Shown in pieces: positions 25,259 to 32,783 of a stretch of 38,003 bases of DNA (its first letter is position 1; each line of letters starts with the position of its first letter). Position numbers and translations under genes: made by a program. The stretch lies in contig NZ_RDBO01000040.1 of NCBI RefSeq assembly GCF_008120935.1, positions 12,428 through 50,430 of the forward strand, given 5' to 3'. The stretch comes from Streptomyces sp. sk2.1. Lineage in GTDB: Bacteria; Actinomycetota; Actinomycetes; Streptomycetales; Streptomycetaceae. The notes under the pieces were generated by a model, which did not search any database, was not told the origin of the DNA, and was given only the letters and a program-made list of their open reading frames with translations.

Positions 25259-25858
25259 TCAGATCGTCGGTGTGTCGTCGACGATCTCCTTGTGCGGCTC
25301 GACAATGAACTTCCAGCCCTCGCTGGGCTCCAGGAACCGCACGCGGGTCGGGTAGATGTCCAGGGCGCGACGATCGCGGTTCTGGCTGTTCGCGTTCTTC
25401 CGCGCCCGGGCCGGCTCCTCGTACAGGTCGACCTTGACGTCCGGCACCGCGACGACTTCCTCGCTCCAGCGCTGAACGACTCCCGCGCCGAACGCTTCCC
25501 GCGCGGCGGAGTAGAGCGACTCCAGTGATTCCTTGTTCCCGCTGGGCACGAAGAGGGCGAGGTTCAGGAGGACGCCGGCACTCTGGAGAACCTCGATCTC
25601 CTGCCCCGCCTTGTCAGCAATCCAGATCCCTGCCTCTTCGGCATTGTCCGGGAGGACGTGAACCTCCTCGCCGAAAACCGTCCTCGCGACGAAGGACCCT
25701 CCCTCGAAATTTTTGCCCGGCTCCGTGAGAAAAGCCGGAGCATAGCAGTCGAGAGGAAGGCCATCCGTCCCCGCCGAGACGAAGATTCCGTCCCGGGGAC
25801 CCAACCCTGAAATCTCCTCGGCCGTAAGACGTCGAGCCGTAACCTTCTCGGTGTTCAC
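25259..25858 (-). CDS. Hypothetical protein, 199 aa, segment 4
   Basis: I do not recognise this protein. It begins MNTEKVTARRLTAEEISGLG and has a soluble, mixed alpha-beta pattern with no signal or membrane segment: VARTVFGEEVHVLPDNAEE, IEVLQSAGVLLNLALFVPSG, VPDVKVDLYEEPAR. The region LNLALFVPSGNKESLESLY is the most hydrophobic. The GTG at 25858 follows AAGGGGAA. Codon third positions and base composition are less GC-rich than in the core genes. It is divergent from the decayed gene at ~26190. A toxin/immunity role is conceivable for a lone gene in such a spot, but nothing in the sequence supports it. Confidence 0.75.
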   Translation of the reverse strand: MNTEKVTARRLTAEEISGLGPRDGIFVSAGTDGLPLDCYAPAFLTEPGKNFEGGSFVARTVFGEEVHVLPDNAEEAGIWIADKAGQEIEVLQSAGVLLNLALFVPSGNKESLESLYSAAREAFGAGVVQRWSEEVVAVPDVKVDLYEEPARARKNANSQNRDRRALDIYPTRVRFLEPSEGWKFIVEPHKEIVDDTPTI

Positions 25859-26189
25859 GCCATTCCCCTTTTAATCGTGGCGCCCTGTGAATTCATTGAG
25901 ACTCTACCACGAAAAGGATCACCCAATCCCCATTGCGCATGGCCTCGCATTCAAGGCAACAGCAGCCACCCCGCAAGCAGTTCCTCCCGGGAGAGCAGCG
26001 AACAACTCCCCCCTGCACCACCGAGGAAACGCAGCACTCACGGAGAAATACGGAGACGCCCGGGAGGCACCGTCCCGCTTCGGCACCGATTTCAGCAAAG
26101 ACGCCGGTCACCGGGGTCGAGCCGGCCGGATATCCGACGAGAGGACCGCGCGGGCCAAGGGTCGCCCCGTACCCCCTGACGGATCGGCG

Positions 26190-27107
26190 CGGCGTCAAAC
26201 ACCGCGACCCCGCCAACCTGAACGAGTTCAGGCCAGTGGACTTCGAGGACACAACCATCGTACCCGTATACCGAGTTCTCCCCGACGGGCAGTACCGCCT
26301 GTACACCATGCCCGCCAACCCGATCTCCGGTCGGCATCCGCAGAGGAGATTTCACTGGGCGCACGTTTCAGGGATTTCACCGGATTGAACCTGGACCCTG
26401 AGCGAGGACATGAGGCGAATGGCGACCCGAAGCCCACTTTGTTGAGCTTCAGCGATTCCTACGCGGATTTGATCCGTACGGGATTCGAGGAGATCGTTTC
26501 AGACGACCCCTTCGGGCCGGCCGAATACGAGCGACTGACCGATATCGAATTCCCCGACGGGGGAACACCCCAAGCACACCTTCGCGACATACGCGATCAT
26601 TTGTTCAATGACACGCCGGAGCAGCCGCTGCCGCCCGGTCGGCCGGGTGTGGAATTCGAAACCCTTTTCCGGATGAGGGCCGACACTGCGGCGAAGCGGA
26701 GGGGAACGGGCTCAAGGCGCCCGACATCAGCGACGAACGGGGCCGGCCCTCGCCGATGCAGTGCTCGGCCGGGTACCCGACCCGGTCCGCACCGCCTTGG
26801 GGAAGTACCTCGTGGCCAAGGACGTGGAGGACGTCGTTGCCGTCGTGCGCACCGGACTGGAGCGGCGAGAATGGCACATGGAGGCCCTGGAGACGGACCC
26901 GCTGTCCGCACGTCCGACCGTCACCGCGAACCGCTGTGGCCACGTCGTACTCGAAGAGCTCGGACGGCGCCATGCCCGCGGTTCCTTCGACCTGAGCGGG
27001 CTTCAGGCGCGACTGGGTGGAGTGGCCGACTGCTTGGCGGTGGAGAGCCTGCCCATGAGGGCGTTCCCGCAGTTCGGATGGCCGGCGATCCCACCGGGCA
27101 ACACCGT
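26190..27107 (+). pseudogene. Heavily frameshifted gene of unknown family
   Basis: Protein-like pieces occur in successive frames. DPANLNEFRPVDFEDTTIVP to YTMPANPIS (26210-26325) is followed by SAEEISLGARFRDFTGLNLD to FRMRADTAAKRR (26338-26700). A short GNGLKAPDISDERGRP follows, and then ALADAVLGRVPDPVRTALGK to AFPQFGWPA (26750-27090). Each piece looks like coding sequence with normal composition, but at least three shifts separate them. The parts are not from a family I recognise. It may start near 25930. It ends at attachment copy 5, so an integration event may have cut it. A sequencing-error explanation is possible but would need several errors in one gene. Confidence 0.55.
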
Positions 27108-27144
27108 TTCCCGGGCTCGGAGCGCGAGTTCGGCTCTCGTCACC
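27108..27144 (+). repeat. Attachment-site copy 5 (diverged, truncated)
   Basis: Compared with 11629-11665 there are 5 substitutions in 37 bp, and the final CGCTC is missing. Two of the changes (CTCGG, TTCGG) are shared with copy 4. It is the rightmost copy and marks the distal boundary of the accessory zone. Confidence 0.75.
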
Positions 27145-27208
27145 AAGGTTTCGACCGAGCCGGACATCGGCTGAACGAAGATGGCCGAAGGCTCTGGTCT
27201 CCCCTGGC

Positions 27209-27689
27209 ATGGAGTGGATATCGCCAGTCAGCACGGCACTCGGTGCGGTGATCGGAGTGGGTTCGACACTGCTCACCGATCGTTTCCGGTGGCGCAGGGA
27301 GCGGGCCGGGCAGAATCTCGACGTGCGGAGGCAGATGTACGCCGACTACACCGCCGCGCTGTCGCGGATACGAACCGCCCTCAACGAGTGCGCGCAGATG
27401 AACATCCCCCCCGGAGGAGCGCTCTCAAAGGGTGCGTGAGCTGTTCCTGGCGCCCGGGGCGTACGAGATCCGCCACCAGTTGGCCATCATCGCTCCGCGG
27501 GAAGTCGTGGATGCCGCGCGCTCCGCGTTCGTGGTGCTGAGGGATACGCGAGACCTGCTCGTGGAAGGGGCCACGGTCGACAGTCCGGCTTACGCAGACC
27601 TTGAGGACAGGTTCGACGCGGTGGTGATCGAGCTCCGCAACGTGATGCGCCGAGACCTCGGCGCAGTCGATTCGATCACGACACGATGA
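27209..27689 (+). pseudogene. Frameshifted membrane-anchored protein gene
   Basis: The first part begins MEWISPVSTALGAVIGVGST (a hydrophobic N-terminal helix), continues RQMYADYTAALSRIRTALNE and stops at 27437-27439 after GALSKGA. The second part, in another frame, runs from VRELFLAPGAYEIRHQLAII to LRNVMRRDLGAVDS and stops at 27687-27689. The two fit as one protein of about 155 residues: N-terminal anchor, then a helical domain. The shift lies near CTCTCAAAGGGTGCG. This may be true decay, a sequencing error at AAAGGG, or programmed shifting; the first two are more likely. The composition is chromosomal. Confidence 0.75.
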
Positions 27690-27813
27690 GGTGGTGGCGA
27701 CCGCAGCGGCACGTGTCGTTCCCCGGCCTCGCCCCTTGGCGCCCGTGCGCCATGAGTCGACTGACAGGGCATCAGGTCGAGCAGGAAGCGTGACGCTCCG
27801 CCGGGACGGTGGG

Positions 27814-29094
27814 TCAGGATCGGGTGCACCAGGTCAGGGCCTCTTCGCGGGTGCGGAACATCTCCCAGGTCCGGGGGCGGCCCTCGCCGGCTTCGATGAA
27901 GGTCTCCTGGGCGGCGACAACGGTGCGGTGGCCCCGGTCGACGAGGTCGTTCAGGACCGCGGCCAGCCCCGCCGCCGGACCGGGCAGTACCCCGGTGACC
28001 GCCGTCAGGTCCACGATCATCCAGCCCGGTACGGGCGGCGTGACCTCCCGTACGGCGTGCACCAGTGCCTCGAACTCCGTGAACTCCAGGATTCCCTGGG
28101 CGGTCACCACGCCGATGGTCCGGCCGTCGTACTCGAAGCGCTCGGCGCCGGTCACGGTCGTGGCGCGCAGTCCCGGGCCGTGCATGATGTGGAGGCCGAG
28201 GCGCTCGGACATCTCGCCGAGGGCCGCCACGGCGCGGACCGGGTTGCCGGACCCGTCCAACGGCGGGCTGTGGACGGCGACGCCGAAGCGGGCGGGGCCG
28301 GCGGCGATGAGGCCGCCGGAGACACCGCTCTTGGCGGGCAGGCCGACGTCGAGGAGCCATTCGCCCGCGCCGTCGTACATGCCGCAGGTGGCCATGACGG
28401 CCAGGACACGGACCGCGTCGGGTTCGGCGACGGCCTGGACGCCGGTGACCGGGTTGCGGCCTCCGTTGGCCAGGGTCGCGGCCATCACCGCCAGGTCGAC
28501 GACGGTGACGCGGACGGAGCACTGGCGGAAGTACGTGTCGGCGGTCTCCTCGGGGTCGGCCCGCAGCGAGCCGGCCGAGTGCATCAGATAGGCCAGGGCG
28601 CGGTTGCGGTCGCCCGTCGCGGCCTCGCTGGCATAGACGTCCTCGTCGACGTCGAGGGACCGGCCCGCGAACGCCGACAGGCAGGCGAGAATGCGCCGGA
28701 AGCGTTCGGCCGGGCCGTCGGCGCGGACCAGCGCGGTGGTGGCGATCGCTCCGGCGTTGATCATCGGGTTGGCGGGGCGTCCGGTGCCCGGCTCCAGGCT
28801 GATGGCGTTGAAGGGGTTGCCGCTGGGCTCCACGCCGACGCGGCGCCGCACCTCGTCGGGGCCGAGGTCGCTCAGCGCGAGGGCGTAGACGAAGGGCTTG
28901 GACACCGACTGGACGGTGAACGGGGTGTCCGTCTTCCCCGCCCGGTACGTGTGTCCGGCCATGCTGACCAGTGCGATGCCGAAGTCGTCCGGATCGGCCG
29001 TCGCCAGCTGGGGGATGTAGTCGGCGACCTGCCCGTCGCGCAGGCCGCTCAGTCGTCGGTGGACCTCGTTCAGGGAGTCCGTCACCGGATCCAT
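27814..29094 (-). CDS. glsA: Glutaminase with C-terminal STAS domain, 426 aa
   Basis: Glutaminase hydrolyses glutamine to glutamate and ammonia. The catalytic domain (about residues 1-310) has the serine-dependent beta-lactamase-like fold. It carries the S-x-x-K motif in TVQSVSKPFVYALALSDLG (Ser63, Lys66), and then PMINAGAI, GDRNRALAYLM and GLPAKSGVSGGL. Residues ~315-410 form a STAS domain (RFEYDGRTIGVVTAQGILEF and GWMIVDLTAVTGV), an arrangement also seen in some other actinobacterial glutaminases. STAS domains often bind nucleotides or regulators, so a regulatory input is likely (inference). The ATG at 29094 gives MDPVTDSLNEVHRRL, the family N-terminus; GGAAGG lies upstream. Confidence 0.94.
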   Translation of the reverse strand: MDPVTDSLNEVHRRLSGLRDGQVADYIPQLATADPDDFGIALVSMAGHTYRAGKTDTPFTVQSVSKPFVYALALSDLGPDEVRRRVGVEPSGNPFNAISLEPGTGRPANPMINAGAIATTALVRADGPAERFRRILACLSAFAGRSLDVDEDVYASEAATGDRNRALAYLMHSAGSLRADPEETADTYFRQCSVRVTVVDLAVMAATLANGGRNPVTGVQAVAEPDAVRVLAVMATCGMYDGAGEWLLDVGLPAKSGVSGGLIAAGPARFGVAVHSPPLDGSGNPVRAVAALGEMSERLGLHIMHGPGLRATTVTGAERFEYDGRTIGVVTAQGILEFTEFEALVHAVREVTPPVPGWMIVDLTAVTGVLPGPAAGLAAVLNDLVDRGHRTVVAAQETFIEAGEGRPRTWEMFRTREEALTWCTRS

Positions 29095-29176
29095 CGCATC
29101 GGGCCTTCCTCGCGGGGGTCGAGGTCCAGCCTGCCCCGGGCCGGGCGGGTCCGTGCGGTGCGCCGCGCCCCCGTAT

Positions 29177-29215
29177 CTGACACATCCCATTTTCGCGGCA
29201 TCTGGGATGTGTCAG
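29177..29215. promoter_or_regulatory. Perfect 13-bp inverted repeat
   Basis: CTGACACATCCCA at 29177-29189 and TGGGATGTGTCAG at 29203-29215 enclose 13 bases. It lies 13 bp beyond the stop of the crystallin-like gene and 83 bp upstream of the glutaminase start. It may be a terminator, or an operator for the glutaminase gene. Confidence 0.6.
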
Positions 29216-29228
29216 TCGCGGGGGCTCG

Positions 29229-29885
29229 TCAGTCGCGGGGTACGTGTCCGCCGCGGGGTACGCGTCCGCCGTGGTAGCCCAGTTCGAGGTAGCGGGTGCG
29301 GGTGTTCCAGGGGCCGAGGTCGGGGGTGTTGGTCAGGACGTCGTGCCAGGGCCGGATGTCGGGGGCGGAGGCGGCGTCGGAGGCGGCGTCACCCACGATC
29401 GCCTTGCCGGAGGCGGATGGTGGGGTGCCGGGGGATTCGGTCCGGAGCCGGACTCCGGACCGGGCCTCGGACTCGGGGACCGTCTCCCACCGGCCCATCG
29501 AGAACATGCCGGCGATCTGGTTCACGGCGACGAAGCCGTACACGCCGTCCCCGGAGTCGTCGGGGTCCAGTCGCTCGATGAGGGCGCGCCGCAGTATGTG
29601 CCCGTCCGGCGGCCGCACTTCGGGCCGGATGCGGTACACGAGCCGCTCCAGCCTGATCGAACCGATGCGCGGCAGCCCTGTCCGGCCGAGCGGGACGACC
29701 AGGTGCTTGCCGCCCTTCCAGGTCAGCGTCCGGTTGCGGCCCAGGTAGCCGGGCTCGCTGAAGAGCGTGACGTGGAGGTGTTCCCTGCGGTCGGGGCGGC
29801 GGTTGTGCAGCAGGCCCGCGCCGGTGGCGGCGCCCGCGGCGGCCAGGCCCGCCAGGAGGATTCTTCCGGTTCTGCGCTTCGTCAC
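29229..29885 (-). CDS. Secreted beta/gamma-crystallin-like protein, 218 aa
   Basis: An N-terminal export segment (KRRTGRILLAGLAAAGAATG) is followed by a domain with HVTLFSEPGYLGRNRTLTWKG. This resembles the first strand and turn of beta/gamma-crystallin motifs, and IGSIRLERLVYRIRPE the second. Crystallin domains often bind calcium; the calcium-binding D/N-x-S pattern is not clear here. The C-terminal third is Ala/Ser-rich and ends in basic and Gly residues. GTG 29885 follows a weak ACGGAG. The role is unknown. It is in the same direction as the glutaminase gene, separated by the inverted repeat. Confidence 0.7.
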   Translation of the reverse strand: MTKRRTGRILLAGLAAAGAATGAGLLHNRRPDRREHLHVTLFSEPGYLGRNRTLTWKGGKHLVVPLGRTGLPRIGSIRLERLVYRIRPEVRPPDGHILRRALIERLDPDDSGDGVYGFVAVNQIAGMFSMGRWETVPESEARSGVRLRTESPGTPPSASGKAIVGDAASDAASAPDIRPWHDVLTNTPDLGPWNTRTRYLELGYHGGRVPRGGHVPRD

Positions 29886-29964
29886 GACGTCGCACTCCGT
29901 TCCCGGGGGGACAAGTACCTGAGCCGGGACGGAGCCCGGCGCCCGTGCGGGCGGGCCCGGCGGC

Positions 29965-30744
29965 TCACCGCACGGGGAAACCGAAGGAGTACCCCTCCTG
30001 CCGCAGCCAGGGCAGGACCTCGCGCAGGGCGTCCAGGGTCTGGGAGCGGTCCCCGCCCGCGTCGTGGAAGAGGACGGTCGGCCCGTTGGCGATCTCGCGC
30101 TTGACGGTGGCGACCATGGTGTCCGCGCCGGGGCGCTCGAAGTCCCTGCTGTCGACGTTCCAGCCCAGCGGACGCATGCCCCGGGACGCGGCGAGCTTCC
30201 GGCTGTACGGGGTGAAGGCACCGCCCGGGGCCCGGTAGTACTGCGGCCGGACGCCCCCGGACGCCTTGATGATCATGCGTTCGGCGTCCAGGATCTGCTT
30301 GGCCTGGTACTCCTCGGACTTGGTGTCCATGGTGGTGTCGTGGGAGACCGTGTGGTTGCACAGCCGGTGCCCGGCCGCCACGACCTTCTTGACCAGGTCC
30401 GGGTACGCCTGGGCCTGCGTGCCCACCATGCAGAACGTGGCCTTCACGTCGTTGTCCTTCAGGAGCTGCAGCACCTGCGGCGTCCAGTTCGGGTCCGGGC
30501 CGTCGTCGATGGTGATGTTGACGCCCCGGGGGCCGCGCTCGGAGGCGTGCGCGATGTCCGCCGCCACCTTCTTGACCTGCTCCTGGGACCGCCCGTCCGA
30601 CGCCGAGGCGCCCGCCTGCGGCTGCCGGACTCCGGTGGTGTCGGCCTGCGCGGTCCACACCGAGGTGGCGGCGGCCAGCGCCGTGACCCCCAGCGCCGCC
30701 GCGAGGAGTCGGCTGTGCCAGCCCTTTCCCTTGTGCTTCGCCAC
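29965..30744 (-). CDS. Secreted polysaccharide deacetylase, NodB type, 259 aa
   Basis: NodB-type enzymes remove acetyl groups from chitin, peptidoglycan or xylan. A signal peptide (LLAAALGVTALAAATSVWTAQA, about residues 13-34) leads to a serine-rich stalk. The catalytic domain then has the TIDDGP motif (Asp80-Asp81), HTVSH (131-135), RAPGGAF (171-177) and the late LFHDAGGDRSQTL. All five NodB motifs can be seen, so it is probably active. The exact substrate cannot be read off. The GTG at 30744 follows AAGGGGCGGG and gives a short basic n-region; longer readings are not signal-like. Confidence 0.92.
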   Translation of the reverse strand: MAKHKGKGWHSRLLAAALGVTALAAATSVWTAQADTTGVRQPQAGASASDGRSQEQVKKVAADIAHASERGPRGVNITIDDGPDPNWTPQVLQLLKDNDVKATFCMVGTQAQAYPDLVKKVVAAGHRLCNHTVSHDTTMDTKSEEYQAKQILDAERMIIKASGGVRPQYYRAPGGAFTPYSRKLAASRGMRPLGWNVDSRDFERPGADTMVATVKREIANGPTVLFHDAGGDRSQTLDALREVLPWLRQEGYSFGFPVR

Positions 30745-30980
30745 GTCCGCCCGCCCCTTTGTCGTTTCCGCCGATGCCCTGCCCTGCCCTGCCCCCATCA
30801 AGACATACGAACGCCCGTGCGGGATGCCTCTGTTACAGATCGCGGAAGAATCCGCAGAGGACCGGCGACAAACGCAGAAGTCCCGCGACGATTCCGGGGG
30901 CGCGACGGCTCGTCCGGGGATGTGGCGGCCTCCCCGGGAGCGGCGATACGGGGCGCTCGACCGGGCAGGAACGGCGTGGT

Positions 30981-31310
30981 TCAGCCGCGGCTCGGCCGGG
31001 TGAACACCCGGCGACGGGCGCGCAGGGTCTCCAGGACCGCCCCGAGGGCGAACGACTGGACCAGGGCGGAGAAGACGACTCCGGCGGTCATGAACCAGAC
31101 CGGCGACGCGTCGTTCCAGAGAACCTGACCGACCGCCACCGTCACCAGGGAGGTGGGGGCGGTGAGAAGGAACGGCCACACCCCCACGATTCCGGGGTCC
31201 GAGAGCAGCGCGGCAGCCATCTCGAACACGATGGACGCGCCGACGATTCCCAGGTAGACGGCTGAAGCGGGGTTGGCGACGGCCAAGCGGTACAAGGCAC
31301 GAACGTTCAT
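30981..31310 (-). CDS. Small membrane protein, SCO4225-like family, 109 aa
   Basis: The protein has four hydrophobic segments (ASAVYLGIVGASIVFEMAAA, GVWPFLLTAPTSLVTVAV, VWFMTAGVVFSALVQSFALG and a weaker one between) and ends in a basic tail. The N-terminus MNVRALYRLAVANPASAVYLGI fits a small Streptomyces family named after SCO4225; this is recognised by pattern and not certain. ATG 31310 is preceded by GGGGAGTCA. No partner is adjacent. Confidence 0.7.
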   Translation of the reverse strand: MNVRALYRLAVANPASAVYLGIVGASIVFEMAAALLSDPGIVGVWPFLLTAPTSLVTVAVGQVLWNDASPVWFMTAGVVFSALVQSFALGAVLETLRARRRVFTRPSRG

Positions 31311-31447
31311 TGACTCCCCCTGGTGTTGTGGTGCTCCCATGCTCCTGGCGGATCATGAACCGGTCGTGAGTATCCGTACCCAAATTCGATTCGCGCCCGG
31401 CCTGATCGGTTCGGCCGGGGCGGGGTGGTCCGGGGCGGGGCGGTCCG

Positions 31448-31477
31448 GGTCAGGTCAGGTCAGGTCAGGTCAGGTCA
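31448..31477. repeat. Pentanucleotide repeat GGTCA x6
   Basis: Six tandem GGTCA units overlap the stop codon of the WYL regulator gene. The codon TGA (TCA on the plus strand, 31470-31472) is provided by the repeat. G-rich GGGGCGG/GGTCCGG repeats precede it. Confidence 0.9.
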
Positions 31478-32546
31478 GACGGTCATGGGGCCGGAGCCCG
31501 GCTCCCTGCTCCGGCTCCCGGCTCCCGTAAGTTCGGGCGAGTACCCCCACGACGGCGGTCATGGCACGGCGGAGTTCGGCCGGTGCGACGACCTCGACGT
31601 CCCCGCCGAGCCTCAGCAGTTCGCCGCAGGCGTGCTCGGTTCCCTCGATCGGGATGACCGCCTCGACCCAGCCGTCGTCGCCGACCGCGGTCGCGGTGGA
31701 GTCCACCGCCCGCACCACCTCCGGGGGAACGTTGTCGGGGAGGCGCCGGCGCCCCCGGGGTGACAGGCGGACGGTGGCGGTGCCGGTGTAGCGGCGGGCC
31801 CGGAAGTCGTCGAGGTAGGCGGCCCAGTGGGCACCCAGGTCGAAGTCCCGCGGCCGGTCGAACCGTTCGTCGGTCGGCGCGGCGTCGAGGACCTGGGCGA
31901 CGCGGTAGGTCGCGGTCCTCTTCCCGGTGACGGTCCCTTCCCCGGTCGCGGCTCTCTCCCCGGTGGCGCTCCCCTCCCCGGTGGCGGCCACGAGGTACCA
32001 GGTACCGGACTTGAGGACCAGGCCGTAGGGGTGGAGGCGGCGGTTCACCTCCTGCGGGGCGCGCCAGCGGCGGTAACGCACGTCCACCGCGCGCCGGGTG
32101 AGCACCGCGTCGACGAACAGGGGCAGGTGCGGCGTCCGTTCGGGTTCCCGGTACCAGCCGGGGGCGTCCAGGTGGAACACCGCCTCGGCCCGTTCCGCCT
32201 CCTCGCGCAGTCCCGCCGGCAGGGCGGCGAGAAGCTTCAGCCGGGCCGCCGACGTCTCGGCCGTGAGCCCCAGGTCGGCGGCGGGTCCGGGCAGTCCGGC
32301 GAGGAACAGCGCCCGCGCCTCGCCCTCGTTCAGCCCGGTGAGGCGGGTGCGGTAGCCGTCGAGCAGCCGGTAGCCGCCCCCGCGGCCCGGCTCCGCGTAG
32401 ACCGGCACCCCCGCGGACTGCAGGCGTGCCACGTCGCGGTAGGCGGTACGCACCGACACGTCCAGCTCTTCGGCGATCTCCCGGGCGGACATACGGACCC
32501 GCGATTGCAACAGCAGCAGCACCGAGAGCAGTCGACCGGCAGGCAT
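31470..32546 (-). CDS. WYL-domain transcriptional regulator, 358 aa
   Basis: The N-terminal HTH_11-type winged helix (MPAGRLLSVLLLLQSRVRMS, AREIAEELDVSVRTAYRDVA) is followed by a WYL domain (VDVRYRRWRAPQEVNRRLHPYGLVLKSGTWYLVAA) and a C-terminal extension. WYL domains bind small molecules or nucleic-acid fragments and regulate the HTH. An unusual insertion of four six-residue repeats, ATGEGS-type, lies within the WYL region. The gene is divergent from a NIPSNAP gene with a perfect palindrome between, so it likely regulates that gene and itself. ATG 32546 has only a weak GGAGAA upstream. Confidence 0.9.
   Translation of the reverse strand: MPAGRLLSVLLLLQSRVRMSAREIAEELDVSVRTAYRDVARLQSAGVPVYAEPGRGGGYRLLDGYRTRLTGLNEGEARALFLAGLPGPAADLGLTAETSAARLKLLAALPAGLREEAERAEAVFHLDAPGWYREPERTPHLPLFVDAVLTRRAVDVRYRRWRAPQEVNRRLHPYGLVLKSGTWYLVAATGEGSATGERAATGEGTVTGKRTATYRVAQVLDAAPTDERFDRPRDFDLGAHWAAYLDDFRARRYTGTATVRLSPRGRRRLPDNVPPEVVRAVDSTATAVGDDGWVEAVIPIEGTEHACGELLRLGGDVEVVAPAELRRAMTAVVGVLARTYGSREPEQGAGLRPHDRLT
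31914..31985 (-). repeat. Four 18-bp coding repeats in the WYL gene
   Basis: The units encode ATGEGS, ATGERA, ATGEGT and VTGKRT. They extend a loop in the WYL domain. Similar DNA units differ by a few silent and missense changes. Confidence 0.85.
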
Positions 32547-32559
32547 GCACGCATTCTTC

Positions 32560-32670
32560 TCCGAATCCCGGAAAGTCGGAAAGTCCAGGAGCCGGAAGCC
32601 CGGGAGCCGGAGAGTCCGGGAGCCCAGGAAAGCGGGAGCCGGAAAGTCGGGAAGTCGAACGCCGAAAGCG
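32560..32670. repeat. Purine-rich repetitive intergenic segment
   Basis: Loose repeats of the form GGAAAGTCGG, GGAGCCGGA and GGGAGCC fill the divergent intergenic region next to the WYL gene. They are not coding. The plus strand is strongly purine-biased. Confidence 0.6.
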
Positions 32671-32680
32671 CCGGAAACAC

Positions 32681-32695
32681 TGACAGCACCTGTCA
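32681..32695. promoter_or_regulatory. WYL operator candidate: TGACAG-CAC-CTGTCA
   Basis: A perfect 6+6 palindrome with a 3-bp centre lies 88 bp upstream of the NIPSNAP start. It fits the form of sites next to WYL/YafY-type regulators in Streptomyces. CTGTCA may double as a -35 and TACCGT (about 32708) as a -10. Confidence 0.7.
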
Positions 32696-32783
32696 CGTGG
32701 TCCCCCTACCGTCGATCTCCGTACCGGCTCCGGACGAACGGGCCGGGAACCCTCTGCGGAGAACGCCGAACAGGAGCCCTGCC

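Noticed and set aside
25259..27107. A toxin/immunity pair
   Set aside because: No toxin domain, secretion marker or immunity family motif can be seen; kept only as a speculative idea.
27432..27689. A separate gene starting at GTG 27432
   Set aside because: The product continues the upstream reading without overlap and lacks a ribosome-binding site, so a frameshift in one gene is simpler.
29886..30221. An upstream extension of the crystallin-like protein into the deacetylase region
   Set aside because: The signal-like sequence begins at the GTG at 29885, and the longer reading is an out-of-frame shadow of the deacetylase gene.
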